Below, piece by piece: positions 20,101-28,271 of a stretch of DNA of 64,000 nt (positions are counted from its first letter, which is position 1; each line of letters starts with the position of its first letter). The notes below the pieces were generated by a model. That model ran no database searches. It was given only the letters and a program-made list of their open reading frames with translations, and was not told the DNA's origin. This stretch comes from Nocardioides sp. AX2bis (GTDB taxonomy: Bacteria > Actinomycetota > Actinomycetes > Propionibacteriales > Nocardioidaceae), in contig NZ_LR733215.1 in the NCBI RefSeq assembly GCF_902506435.1, positions 1,821,467 to 1,885,466 on the forward strand. The letters run 5' to 3'. Both the position numbers and the translations under genes were made by a program.

Positions 20101-21964
20101 TGGTGCCGCCCGAGGTGACGGCCAGCCGCTGCGCGCCGGGGCGCCCGGTGAGCGTGCCGGCGACGCGGTCCCAGACCACGCGCGGACGCAGCTCCGCGAA
20201 CTCGTCGCTGGGGTAGCGGCCGCTGAGCAGGTCCAGGGTGCCGTCGAAGGCGGAGCGGGGCAGGCCGGCGAAGGGGGCGCTGCGCTTGACCAGCGCGAAG
20301 AGCTCCTCCACGTCGACGGCCTCGAGCGCCGTCATCGCGACGACCTGCTGGGCCAGCACGTCGAGCGGGTTGGTCGGCACCCGCAGCGCCTCGATCCCGC
20401 CGCTGCGCATCCGCTGCACCGACACCGCGGTCTGCACGAGGTCGCCGCGGTGCTTGGGGAAGAGCACCCCGCGGGAGACCTCGCCGACCTGGTGGCCGGC
20501 GCGACCGACGCGCTGCAGGGCGCTGGCCACGCTGGGCGGCGACTCGATCTGGATGACGAGGTCGACCGCGCCCATGTCGATGCCGAGCTCGAGGCTGCTG
20601 GTGGCGACCACCGCGGGCAGGCGGCCGCGCTTGAGGTCGTCCTCGATCAGCGAGCGCTGCTCCTTGGACACGGACCCGTGGTGGGCCTTGGCGATCACGA
20701 CCGGGGTCTTCTCGTCGGCCGCCGAGCGGGGGGAGGCCGACGAGCCGGCCTGGCCCATCAGCTGGGCGGGCGTGCGCGGACCGTCGCCGCCACCGGCGTC
20801 GGGGTCGTCCGGGTCGAGCCCGGCGCGCTCGGAGGCGATCTCGTTGAGCCGGGCGGTCAGCCGCTCGGCCAGGCGTCGGGAGTTGGCGAAGACGATCGTC
20901 GAGGTGTGCTTCTCGATCAGGTCGACCACGGCGTCCTCGACGTGGGGCCAGATCGAGGTCGAGCGCTCGGGGCGGCGGTCGGCGGTGTCGCCGAAGAAGT
21001 CGTCGGCGAAGGGGTCCAGGTCGGCGCCGTCCGGGGCGTCGGTGCCCTCGGCCAGCCCCACCACGTCGGGCTCGGCGAGCGCGATCGCGCCCCCGGGCGG
21101 GTCCGGCACGAAGGGCGAGGCGCCGGCTGCGGACCCGCCGCCGGTGCGCGCCGCCGCACCGGCACCGACCGTCTCACGGGCCGGCGTCTCGAGCGGGACG
21201 TACGCCTCGGGGTTGGTCATGTCCTCGACCGGGACCACCACCGTCAGGTCCCACCGCTTCTCGGCCGGCGGGGCCACGATCTCGACCGGGGCCGCGCCGC
21301 CCAGGAACCGGGCGACCTCCTCCAGCGGCCGCACCGTCGCCGAGAGGCCGACGCGCTGCGCGGGCTTCTCGAGCAGCGCGTCGAGGCGCTCCAACGACAG
21401 CGCCAGGTGCGCGCCGCGCTTGCTGCCGGCCACGGCGTGCACCTCGTCGAGGATCACGGTCTCGACCCCGCGCAGGGTCTCGCGGGCGGCGCTGGTGAGC
21501 ATCAGGAACAGCGACTCGGGCGTGGTGATCAGGATGTCGGGCGGGGCCGTGGAGAGCTTGCGGCGGTCCGTGGCGCTGGTGTCGCCGGAGCGGACCCCGA
21601 CGTGGACGTCCTGCACCTCGGTGCCGAGCCGGTGCGCGGTGTGGCGGATGCCGGTCAGCGGGGCGCGCAGGTTGCGCTCGACGTCGACACCCAGGGCCTT
21701 GAGCGGGGAGATGTAGAGGACGCGGCAGCGGTGCGCCTTCTCCTCCGGCGGTGGGCTGGTCATCAGCCGGTCCAGGGACCACAGGAACGCCGAGAGCGTC
21801 TTGCCCGACCCGGTCGGCGCGACGACCAGGGCGTTCCGGCCCTGGCCGATCGCGGCCCAGGCGCCGGCCTGCGCCGGCGTGGGGGCGGCGAAGGCGGCCT
21901 CGAACCAGGTCCGCGACGGCGCGCTGAAGCCGGCCAGCGCGGTGTCGGGGGTCGGCTCGCTCAC
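17099..21964 (-). CDS. lhr: Large helicase-related protein Lhr (DNA repair helicase)
   Basis: 1621 residues. An ATP-dependent 3'-5' helicase of superfamily 2. Walker A is at 49-56 (APTGSGKT), DEVH near 171 (ILDEVHAVAGSKRG), LSATVRP follows, and the second RecA domain holds VVATSSLELGIDMG and RVGRAGHQ. A long Asp/Gly/Pro-rich insertion lies between the two RecA domains. The remainder is the winged-helix plus Lhr C-terminal region. The GTG start at 21964 is supported by a -10-like AAGACT 6 nt upstream and a RecA-NDp-like box above that, so the mRNA is probably leaderless and damage-responsive. It is co-transcribed with nei2. Confidence 0.95.
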   Translation of the reverse strand: MSEPTPDTALAGFSAPSRTWFEAAFAAPTPAQAGAWAAIGQGRNALVVAPTGSGKTLSAFLWSLDRLMTSPPPEEKAHRCRVLYISPLKALGVDVERNLRAPLTGIRHTAHRLGTEVQDVHVGVRSGDTSATDRRKLSTAPPDILITTPESLFLMLTSAARETLRGVETVILDEVHAVAGSKRGAHLALSLERLDALLEKPAQRVGLSATVRPLEEVARFLGGAAPVEIVAPPAEKRWDLTVVVPVEDMTNPEAYVPLETPARETVGAGAAARTGGGSAAGASPFVPDPPGGAIALAEPDVVGLAEGTDAPDGADLDPFADDFFGDTADRRPERSTSIWPHVEDAVVDLIEKHTSTIVFANSRRLAERLTARLNEIASERAGLDPDDPDAGGGDGPRTPAQLMGQAGSSASPRSAADEKTPVVIAKAHHGSVSKEQRSLIEDDLKRGRLPAVVATSSLELGIDMGAVDLVIQIESPPSVASALQRVGRAGHQVGEVSRGVLFPKHRGDLVQTAVSVQRMRSGGIEALRVPTNPLDVLAQQVVAMTALEAVDVEELFALVKRSAPFAGLPRSAFDGTLDLLSGRYPSDEFAELRPRVVWDRVAGTLTGRPGAQRLAVTSGGTIPDRGLFGVFLAGGEGPGRRVGELDEEMVYESRVGDVFALGATSWRIEDITHDRVLVSPAPGVPGRLPFWRGDSLGRPAELGEAVGGYTRELGSMPREKAVERARADGLDEFAAGNLVTYLHEQLDATSVLPSDTTLLVERFRDELGDWRLVLHSPYGTPVHAPWALAINARLRERYGVDGQAVASDDGIVVRIPDTEAEPPTGEVVVFDPEEIEQVVTTEVGGSSLFASRFRECAARALLLPRRDPGRRSPLWQQRQRSAALLEVASKYPSFPIVLEAVRECLQDVYDLPALTTLMRRVERREVSVVEASTTSPSPYARSLLFGYVAQFVYEGDSPIAERRAAALSLDQGLLAELLGRAELRELLDPAVLTEVEAELQRLAEDRRIRDAEGVADLVRVLGPLSTAELRERTRPDVADAVEEWTATLGTQRRLVAVRMGGEDRWAAVEDVGRLRDGLGVPVPPGTPDVFSETVEDPLADLVARHGRTHGPFTVEDVATRLGLGTAVVRHTLQRLGSQGRIVEGEFRPGASGQEWCDAEVLRRLRRRSLARLRQEVEPVDPAALGRFLPAWQGVTTTKGPGGRHRGVDGVLAVVEQLAGAPVPASALESLVLPARVRDYEPAFLDELTATGELVWAGHGTLPGSDGWVSLHLADQAALTLPEPDDEPPTELQQAVLDALAPGGAWFFRQLATTVGQVLPKTADGALADALWGLVWSGRVTNDTLAPLRSLTRGSAGTHRTRRAPARTRRAGSAGRAMPSRTGPPQAAGRWSVLPELDLDVVRRGAGTAERLLDRHGVVIRGAVVNERIIGGFAAVYRVLSTFEESGRCRRGYFVEGLGAAQFGTAGAIDRLRTFSEVGPDAAPVAVALAATDPANPYGAALPWPERDAEAQGGAGEGGDAEGGKGHRPGRKAGALVVLVDGELVLYVERGGRTLLTWTDDDRRLGPAATALAAAATRGSLGRLTVERADGEQLLGRGTTPLRTALDGAGFVATPKGLRLRA

Positions 21965-21970
21965 CGGGTC

Positions 21971-21993
21971 AGTCTTGCCGACGCCGCCGACAC
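21971..21993 (-). promoter_or_regulatory. RecA-NDp/PafBC-like promoter of lhr-nei2
   Basis: Reading the minus strand: GTGTCGGCG, 8 nt, AAGACT, then 6 nt to the lhr GTG. The known mycobacterial LexA-independent damage promoter is TTGTCRGTG-N8-TANNNT. Spacing is exact, with two mismatches in the upper box and one in the -10. Confidence 0.5.
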
Positions 21994-22023
21994 CCCTGCG
22001 GGTCCCGGCCGTACGGCGGCCCC

Positions 22024-22695
22024 TCAGCCGGCGGGACGCACCAGCGGCGGCTGCACGTCGCGGCCGCTGCCGCGGCGGTAGAGCATCGACCCGCCGTCGT
22101 CGGAGGTGGCCTCGACCGGCTCGACGAAGCCGGCGGTGCCGAGCACCTTGCGCCGGAAGGTCCCGAGGTCGGGCGGGGCGCCCCACACCGCGGCGTAGAC
22201 CCGCCGCAGCTCGGGCAGGGTGAACGGCTCGTGCACGAACTGCAGGGCGAGCGTCGTGTACTCCAGCTTCGCCCGCACCCGCTCCACGGCGTCGGCGAGG
22301 ACCTCGGCGTGGTCGAAGGCGAGCGTTGGGACGTCCTCGACGGCCCACCAGCGCGCGCCGGCGGCGTCCGAGCCGGCGACCGGCTCGGGCAGGTCGGGCG
22401 CGAGCACGACGTGGGCCACCGAGAGGACCCGGCCGCGGGGGTCGCGGTCGGGGGCGGAGTACGTCCGCAGCTGCTCGAGGTGCCCCGCGAACCGCTCGAC
22501 GCCGGTCTCCTCCCGCAGCTCGCGCCAGGCCGCCTCCTCGGCGTCCTCGCCGGCCTCGAGGAAGCCGCCGGGCAGCGCCCACCTGCCGGCGTACGGCTCC
22601 GAGCCCCGCTCGACCAGCAGCACGGCGAGCGCGCCGTCGCGGATGGTCAGCACCGCCAGGTCGACGGCGACCGAGACCTGCTCCGGGCCGCTCAC
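22024..22695 (-). CDS. Nudix protein with winged-helix tail, NrtR-like regulator of NAD metabolism
   Basis: 223 residues from the GTG at 22695, which overlaps the pncA stop (GTGA); an ATG at 22707 is the alternative. The Nudix box is intact (G44, E50, R58, E59, E62, E63, G65). The C-terminal third (from about [19 protein letters not shown]) matches the winged-helix domain of NrtR regulators, which repress NAD-salvage genes and are released by ADP-ribose. Adjacent pncA and pncB strongly support this role. With a complete Nudix box it may also hydrolyse ADP-ribose. I did not find a convincing NrtR operator. Confidence 0.82.
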   Translation of the reverse strand: MSGPEQVSVAVDLAVLTIRDGALAVLLVERGSEPYAGRWALPGGFLEAGEDAEEAAWRELREETGVERFAGHLEQLRTYSAPDRDPRGRVLSVAHVVLAPDLPEPVAGSDAAGARWWAVEDVPTLAFDHAEVLADAVERVRAKLEYTTLALQFVHEPFTLPELRRVYAAVWGAPPDLGTFRRKVLGTAGFVEPVEATSDDGGSMLYRRGSGRDVQPPLVRPAG

Positions 22696-23300
22696 GCCGC
22701 GCTCCACGGTCCGGTGACGGCGCCGGCGGCGACCATCTCGTCGAGCGCGGCACCGGTGGTCCCCGGGGCCACCCCGGCGTGCAGGCCGTCGAGCAGGCGC
22801 ACCCCGAACCCCGCGCGGCGGGCGTCGAGGACGGTGGCCCGCACGCAGTGGTCGGTGGCGATCCCGACGACGTCGACGTCGCCCACGCCGGCCTCACGCA
22901 GCAGGTCCGCGAGGTGCCGGCCGTCGTCGTCGACGGCCTCGAAGGCGGAGTACGCCGGCTCGCCGACGCCCTTGCGCAGGTGCACGTCGACCGCGGCCGT
23001 GTCGAGCCCGGGCGCGTAGTCGCTGCCGCCCTCGTCGCGCAGGCAGTGCGCGGGCCAGGTGTCGACGAAGTCGGGGTCGGTGCCGGGCTCGGCGAAGTGG
23101 CCGCCGTTGGTGCCGTGCGGCTCGTGCCAGTCACGGGAGGCCGCGACCAGGGCGTAGGCGTCGCGGTGCTCGGCGAGGTGGCGCGTCACCGCCTCGGCGA
23201 CGGCGTGGCCGCCCTCGACGCCGAGCGAGCCGCCCTCGACGAAGTCGACCTGGACGTCGACGACGACCAGGGCCCGCGGACCGGCGGATGGGGTGTCCAT
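22692..23300 (-). CDS. pncA: Nicotinamidase PncA
   Basis: 202 residues, isochorismatase-like hydrolase. It converts nicotinamide to nicotinate in NAD salvage. Catalytic residues visible: D15 (VVVDVQVDF), the Lys in [15 protein letters not shown] and C152 ([12 protein letters not shown]). The metal-site residues in [10 protein letters not shown] also fit. A strong GGAGGAA precedes the ATG, only 10 nt after the pncB stop. It runs into the NrtR-like gene by a 4-nt overlap, making a pncB-pncA-nrtR operon. Confidence 0.95.
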   Translation of the reverse strand: MDTPSAGPRALVVVDVQVDFVEGGSLGVEGGHAVAEAVTRHLAEHRDAYALVAASRDWHEPHGTNGGHFAEPGTDPDFVDTWPAHCLRDEGGSDYAPGLDTAAVDVHLRKGVGEPAYSAFEAVDDDGRHLADLLREAGVGDVDVVGIATDHCVRATVLDARRAGFGVRLLDGLHAGVAPGTTGAALDEMVAAGAVTGPWSAA

Positions 23301-23310
23301 GGTTCCTCCT

Positions 23311-24633
23311 TCAGTGGGTGACGGGGGTGGCCTCGAGGTACGCCGGCCCGGCCGTCACGCGGCGGGCCGCGGCCGGCAGCGTGGCCAGCGAGGCGGCGGC
23401 GTGGCGGCGTACGTCCTCGAGGTCGGGGCGGTGCACCACGTCGCCGCCGCGCACCACGGGCACCTGCACGGCGCGCGCGCCGTCGGGCAGGGCGCGGTCG
23501 TCGGTGGCGTAGCGCTCGGCGACCAGCAGGCCGTCGGCGTCGTGCTCGCGCCAGGCGGTCTTGCGGCCGCCGACCGAGGCCTTGGAGGCCGATTTCTTGG
23601 CGACCGGGCGCAGCGGGGCGTCCGCGCCGGGGCCGTCGCCGACCGCGACCAGCTTGTAGACCAGGCCGGCGGTGGGGTGCCCGGAGCCGGTGACCAGCCG
23701 CGTGCCGACGCCGTACCCGTCGATCGGGGCGTCGCCGAGCGCGGTGATGACGAACTCGTCGAGGTCGCTGGTGACCGTGACGCGGGTGCCGGTGGCGCCG
23801 AGCTCGTCGAGCAGCGCGCGGGCGCGCACGGACTCCTCGGCGAGGTCGCCGGAGTCGATGCGGACCGCGCCGAGCCCGGGTCCGGCCACCTCGACGGCGG
23901 TCCGGATGCCCTGGGCGATGTCGTAGGTGTCGACCAGCAGCGTGGTGCCGACCCCCTGGGCCTCGACCTGGCTGCGGAACGCCTCGGCCTCGGTCGCGTG
24001 GGCCAGGGTGAAGGCGTGCGCGGCGGTGCCCACGGTGGGCACGCCGTGCAGGCGGCCGGCGGCGAGGTTGCTGGTGGAGGAGAAGCCGGCGAGGTACGCC
24101 GCGCGCGCCGCCGCCACCGCGGCCTGCTCGTGCGCGCGCCGCGAGCCCATCTCGACCAGCGGCCGCCCGCCCGCCGCGTCGACCATCCGGGCGGCCGCGC
24201 TGGCCACGGCGCTGTCGTGGTTGAGCACCGAGAGCGCCAGCGTCTCGAGCACGACGCACTCGCCGAGGGTGCCGCTGACGGTGAGCACCGGGCTGCCGGG
24301 GAAGTAGAGGTCGCCCTCGCGGTAGGCGTCGACGTCGCCGGTGAACCGGAACCCGCGCAGGTAGTCGGCACCGGCCGCGTTGACCACGCCCTGCTCCTCC
24401 AGCCAGGCGACGTCGTCCTCGCCGAAGCGGAAGTCCTCGATCATCGGCAGCAGCCGGCCGAGCCCCGCGACCATCCCGTAGCGGCGCCCCTCGGGCAGCC
24501 GCCGCCCGAAGCACTCGAAGACCGCCCGGTCCTCCACCGTGCCCTCGGTGACCCAGGACGAGAGCATCGTCAGCTCGTAGCGGTCGGTCAGGTACGCCGG
24601 GGACAGCGTGGTGGGCGTCGCGGACAGCGCCAT
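23311..24633 (-). CDS. pncB: Nicotinate phosphoribosyltransferase PncB
   Basis: 440 residues. Couples nicotinate to PRPP, using ATP, to form nicotinate mononucleotide. Conserved elements include LTDRYELTM near the N-terminus, the active-site region FSSTSNLAAG, and RIDSGDLAE, with GTRLVTGSGHP in the PRPP/phosphate-binding part. The length is normal for actinobacterial PncB. GGAGG lies just upstream of the ATG and a TAGGTT -10 box about 26 nt upstream of it. First gene of the NAD-salvage operon. Confidence 0.96.
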   Translation of the reverse strand: MALSATPTTLSPAYLTDRYELTMLSSWVTEGTVEDRAVFECFGRRLPEGRRYGMVAGLGRLLPMIEDFRFGEDDVAWLEEQGVVNAAGADYLRGFRFTGDVDAYREGDLYFPGSPVLTVSGTLGECVVLETLALSVLNHDSAVASAAARMVDAAGGRPLVEMGSRRAHEQAAVAAARAAYLAGFSSTSNLAAGRLHGVPTVGTAAHAFTLAHATEAEAFRSQVEAQGVGTTLLVDTYDIAQGIRTAVEVAGPGLGAVRIDSGDLAEESVRARALLDELGATGTRVTVTSDLDEFVITALGDAPIDGYGVGTRLVTGSGHPTAGLVYKLVAVGDGPGADAPLRPVAKKSASKASVGGRKTAWREHDADGLLVAERYATDDRALPDGARAVQVPVVRGGDVVHRPDLEDVRRHAAASLATLPAAARRVTAGPAYLEATPVTH

Positions 24634-24730
24634 CGGTCCTCCATCTCGGGGGTGGCACGAACCTAGGACGACCGGGTGGGGCGGCGCGAGCCGGGGGCGT
24701 GGCGGCGCGCCCCAGGAGTCCCGCCCGCAC

Positions 24731-24798
24731 CAGGAATCCCCGCTCGGGCGGGGATTCCCCGACTCCGCGTGCCCTGCAAGGCGCGCGAAGTCCGGGAA
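24731..24798. repeat. Intergenic repeat, copy B of the family at 1300-1391
   Basis: An 11-bp stem GGAATCCCCGC / GCGGGGATTCC with a TCGG loop, followed by GCGTGCCCTGCAAGGCGCGC and GAAGTCCGGGAA. The same modules, in the same relative order, are found in copy A. This copy lies between two divergent genes, so it cannot act only as a terminator. Confidence 0.75.
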
Positions 24799-24866
24799 AC
24801 GCCCACCCAGTCCGCAGGGACCGACCCACCCGCCCCGTCTCGCGCCGGCGTGAGACGCTGCGGCAG

Positions 24867-25061
24867 GTGAGGTACACCGAGTTCTGGGACCGTCTCGAGC
24901 AGGCGCTCGGGCCGGTCTACTTCAAGGTCTGGGCCGACCAGCAGGTCATCGGCGAGCTGGACGGGCGGACGCCGAAGCAGGCGCTCGACGCCGGCGAGGA
25001 CCCCCGTCGGGTCTGGCGGGCCGTCTGGGCCGTGCTCGAGCTGCCCGACCGCGACCGATGA
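24867..25061 (+). CDS. DUF3046 protein
   Basis: 64 residues from a GTG. The sequence (YTEFWDRLEQALG, QQVIGELDGRTPKQALDAG, VWRAVWAVLELP) is a full-length DUF3046 protein, a small actinobacterial family of unknown function normally found next to recA. Here recA is almost 9 kb away, with a transporter, salvage enzyme and glycosyltransferase genes in between. It overlaps the MFS gene by 4 nt. Confidence 0.88.
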   Translation: MRYTEFWDRLEQALGPVYFKVWADQQVIGELDGRTPKQALDAGEDPRRVWRAVWAVLELPDRDR

Positions 25062-26368
25062 CCGCGCCCCTCGCGCCCGACAGCCGGGAACACGCCGTGC
25101 CGTCCGCCGAGGAGCTGACCCGCGCCCAGACCCGCACCCTGCGGGTCCTCGTGCTCGCCCAGGCCCTCGGGGCCGTCGGCATCACGATCGGCATCGCCAC
25201 CGCCTCGCTGCTCGCGCGCGACCTGTCGGGCCGCGACAGCCTGGCCGGGCTCGCGCAGACCTTCCAGGTGCTCGGCGCCGCGGTCGCCTCCTGGCTGCTG
25301 GCTCGCGTCATGTCGCGCCGCGGGCGCCGGGTCGGCCTGGTGTCCGGCTGGCTCCTCGGCGCCGCTGGTGGCGCGGTCGTCGTCGTGGCCGGCGCCGCCG
25401 GATCGATGCTGCTGCTGCTGGCCGGCGCCGTGCTGCTCGGCTCGGCCACCGCCGCCAACAGCGGGGCCCGGTACGCCGCCACCGACCTCGCCGTCGCCGA
25501 CCGGCGGGCCCGCTCGCTGGCCGTGGTCGTGTGGGCGACCACCATCGGCGCCGTCGCCGGGCCCAACCTGACCGGCCCCGCCGCCGGCCTGGCCACGGCG
25601 CTGGGCCTGCCCGCGCTCACCGGGCCGTTCCTGGTCGCCACCGCCGGGATGCTGGTCGCGGCCCTCGTGATCGGCGTCCTGCTGCGCCCCGACCCGCTGC
25701 TGACGGCCCGCGCGGCGGCCGGACCGCCGACCGGTCCGCCCACCGGCACGTCCTGGTCGCGGGTCCGCGCCGCGGTGGCCGAGACACCGGCGCTCGGCTG
25801 GGCGGTGGCCGGCCTCGCCGGTGCGCACGCCGCGATGGTCGCGGTGATGGTGATGACCCCGCTCCACATGGAGCACGGCGGCTCCGACCTGCGGGTCATC
25901 GGCCTGGTGATCAGCATCCACGTCCTCGGCATGTTCGCCTTCGCCCCGGTCGTCGGCTGGCTCGCCGACCGCCTCGGTCGTCCCCGGGTGCTCGGCGCCG
26001 GGGGAGCGGTCCTGCTGCTCGCGCTCGCCCTGTGCGGCGCGGCGCCCGAGGGCGGGTCCGCCCGGATCACCGCCGGGCTGTTCCTGCTCGGCCTCGGGTG
26101 GTCGCTGGCCACGGTCGCGGCCTCCACCCTGGTCGCCGACCTCGCGCCGCTCGAGGTCCGCACCGACGTCCAGGGCGCCTCCGACCTGCTGATGAACGTC
26201 GCCGCCGCGGCGGCCGGCGGCCTGGCCGGGGTCGTGGTCGGCGTCGCGGGCTACCCCGCCCTCGCGCTGGGGGCGGTGCTGCTGGCCGGGCTGGTGCTGC
26301 TGGCGGCCGTACGCACCGCGGCCCACCCCGACCGCGACCGCGACGGGCTGGCAGAGTTGCCCGGGTGA
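25058..26368 (+). CDS. MFS transporter
   Basis: 436 residues with about 12 membrane segments. The motif LADRLGRPRVLG in the central loop and RVMSRRGRRVGL after TM2 are typical of the major facilitator superfamily. It resembles general drug/solute exporters; no substrate can be read from sequence. Gene order (4-nt overlaps with DUF3046 and with MTA phosphorylase) suggests co-translation; a link to purine or methylthio-sugar transport is only a guess. Confidence 0.88.
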   Translation: MTAPLAPDSREHAVPSAEELTRAQTRTLRVLVLAQALGAVGITIGIATASLLARDLSGRDSLAGLAQTFQVLGAAVASWLLARVMSRRGRRVGLVSGWLLGAAGGAVVVVAGAAGSMLLLLAGAVLLGSATAANSGARYAATDLAVADRRARSLAVVVWATTIGAVAGPNLTGPAAGLATALGLPALTGPFLVATAGMLVAALVIGVLLRPDPLLTARAAAGPPTGPPTGTSWSRVRAAVAETPALGWAVAGLAGAHAAMVAVMVMTPLHMEHGGSDLRVIGLVISIHVLGMFAFAPVVGWLADRLGRPRVLGAGGAVLLLALALCGAAPEGGSARITAGLFLLGLGWSLATVAASTLVADLAPLEVRTDVQGASDLLMNVAAAAAGGLAGVVVGVAGYPALALGAVLLAGLVLLAAVRTAAHPDRDRDGLAELPG

Positions 26369-27213
26369 GCACGACACCCGCGCAGCCCGACGCCCCCGAG
26401 GCCCCCGTCGCCGAGATCGCCGTCATCGGCGGCACCGGCTTCTACTCCTTCCTCGACGACCCGGTCGAGCACGCGGTGACCACGCCGTACGGCGACCCGT
26501 CGGCGCCGATCTCGGTCGGCACGGTCGCCGGCCGCTCGGTCGCCTTCGTCCCTCGCCACGGGCCGCACCACGACCACCCGCCGCACGGGATCCCGTACCG
26601 CGCGAACGCGTGGGCGCTGCGTTCGCTCGGCGTGCGCCAGGTCCTCGCGCCGTGCGCGGTCGGCGGGCTGCGCCACGAGGTCGCCCCCGGTGACGTGGTC
26701 GTCCCGGACCAGCTCGTCGACCGCACCTTCCGGCGCGTGGGCTCGTTCGTGGAGTCCGGCGCGGTCCACCTGCCGTTCGCGGACCCGTACTGCGCCCGGC
26801 TCTCCGGCGCGATCAGCACCGCCGCGCCCGACGTGAAGACCGGCGGGACCATGGTCGTCGTCGAGGGGCCGAGGTTCTCCACGCGCGCCGAGTCCAAGAG
26901 CTACGCGGACCAGGGCTGGACCCTGATCAACATGACCGGCGCCCCCGAGGCGGCGCTGGCCCGTGAGATGGGCATGTGCTACTCGGCGATCGCCCTGGTC
27001 ACCGACATGGACGCCGGTGCCGAGAGCGGCGACGGGGTCGGCCAGGAGGAGGTCTTCGCGCTGTTCAAGGCCAACCTCGAGCGGCTCACCGGCCTGCTCT
27101 CCGACGTCATCGCCACCGCGCCCGACCCGACCGGCTGCACCTGCTCGAGCTGGTCCGACGGGCTCGAGCTCACCTACGACGTCCCTGGCACCGGATCGGC
27201 GGCCCGCGCATGA
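26365..27213 (+). CDS. mtnP: S-methyl-5'-thioadenosine phosphorylase
   Basis: 282 residues from a GTG overlapping the MFS stop. Purine phosphorylase family 2: IGGTGFYSF binds phosphate, RHGPHHDHPPHGIPYRAN is the MTAP/PNP signature, and INMTGAPEAALAREM contacts the ribose and base. It cleaves methylthioadenosine to adenine and methylthioribose 1-phosphate in methionine salvage. Related enzymes can prefer methylthioinosine or guanosine; the purine loop suggests MTA but is not decisive. Coupled to the downstream epimerase (ATGA). Confidence 0.92.
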   Translation: MSTTPAQPDAPEAPVAEIAVIGGTGFYSFLDDPVEHAVTTPYGDPSAPISVGTVAGRSVAFVPRHGPHHDHPPHGIPYRANAWALRSLGVRQVLAPCAVGGLRHEVAPGDVVVPDQLVDRTFRRVGSFVESGAVHLPFADPYCARLSGAISTAAPDVKTGGTMVVVEGPRFSTRAESKSYADQGWTLINMTGAPEAALAREMGMCYSAIALVTDMDAGAESGDGVGQEEVFALFKANLERLTGLLSDVIATAPDPTGCTCSSWSDGLELTYDVPGTGSAARA

Positions 27214-28265
27214 AGGTCCTGCTCACCGGTTCGGCCGGTTTCATCGGCGGCGCCATCGACGACGCGCTGACCGCCCGCGGCGACGAGGTCGTCCGCGTCG
27301 ACTGGATGCTGCCCAACGCCCACGGCGCCGGCGCCGCGCTGCCCGCCGACACCCACCGTCTCGACGTCCGCGACGCCGCCACCAGCCGCGAGTGGGCCGA
27401 GCTGCTCCGTGGGGTCGACGTGGTGTGCCACCAGTCCGCCCTGGTCGGCGCCGGCGTCACCGTCGCCGACCTCCCGGCCTACGCCGGTCACAACGACCTC
27501 GGCACCGCCGCGCTGATGGCCGCCATGGCCGAGCACGGCCTGACCCGGCTGGTGCAGGCCTCCTCGATGGTGGTCTACGGCGAGGGTCGCTACACCTGCC
27601 CCGAGCACGGCGACCAGCCCCCCGGCTCGCGCAGCGTGGAGGCGCTGGAGTCGGGCGACGTCGAGAACCACTGCCCGCGCTGCGACCGGGTGCTCGGCTG
27701 GGACGTCGTCGACGAGGACGCGCGCCTGGAGCCCCGCAGCGCCTACGCCGCGAGCAAGCTCGCCCAGGAGCACTACGCCATCTCGTGGACCCGCCAGGCC
27801 GCCTCGGCCGCGGTGTCCCTGCGCTACCACAACGTGTACGGCCCGCGGATGCCCAAGGACACCCCGTACTCCGGGGTGGCGGCGATGTTCCGCTCCTCGC
27901 TGGAGCGCGGCGAGGCGCCGAAGGTCTACGAGGACGGCGGGCAGATGCGCGACTTCGTGCACGTCGCCGACGTGGCCCGCTGCAACCTGGCCGCGATCGA
28001 CGCCGTCGTGGCCGCCGACACCGGGACCCACGTCGCCTACAACGTCTGCTCGGGGCAGCCGGTCTCGATCCTCGACGTGGCGCGCACCGTCGCCGCGGGC
28101 ACGGGCGTGGGCATCGACCCCGAGGTGACCGGTGGCTACCGGCTCGGCGACGTGCGGCACATCGTGGCCTCGCCGCGGCGCGCGAGCGAGGAGCTCGGCT
28201 TCACCGCCGAGGTCAGCCCCGAGGTGGGCCTGCGGGAGTTCGCGACCGCGCCGCTGCGCGACTGA
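27210..28265 (+). CDS. NAD-dependent sugar-nucleotide epimerase with inserted zinc-ribbon-like loop
   Basis: 351 residues. Extended SDR fold: TGSAGFIGG binds NAD (G7, G10, G13), SSMVVYGEG carries the catalytic Ser/Thr region, and SAYAASKLAQE provides the Tyr-x3-Lys pair. Between them, at about 130-158, is an insertion with TCPEH and HCPRC, looking like a C-x2-H/C-x2-C metal site. A similar insertion is known to me from dTDP-L-rhamnose 4-epimerase-type proteins, so a deoxyhexose substrate is plausible but unproven. It converges with the membrane glycosyltransferase, 6 bp away, suggesting a role in the same surface-glycan region. Confidence 0.88.
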   Translation: MKVLLTGSAGFIGGAIDDALTARGDEVVRVDWMLPNAHGAGAALPADTHRLDVRDAATSREWAELLRGVDVVCHQSALVGAGVTVADLPAYAGHNDLGTAALMAAMAEHGLTRLVQASSMVVYGEGRYTCPEHGDQPPGSRSVEALESGDVENHCPRCDRVLGWDVVDEDARLEPRSAYAASKLAQEHYAISWTRQAASAAVSLRYHNVYGPRMPKDTPYSGVAAMFRSSLERGEAPKVYEDGGQMRDFVHVADVARCNLAAIDAVVAADTGTHVAYNVCSGQPVSILDVARTVAAGTGVGIDPEVTGGYRLGDVRHIVASPRRASEELGFTAEVSPEVGLREFATAPLRD

Positions 28266-28271
28266 CGGTCC

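Noticed and set aside
16448..22081. Very long open frame (over 1800 codons) on the plus strand opposite nei2 and lhr
   Set aside because: It mirrors lhr in a GC-rich genome; composition is Gly/Arg/Pro/Ala-rich with no domain, while the minus strand encodes a complete Lhr.
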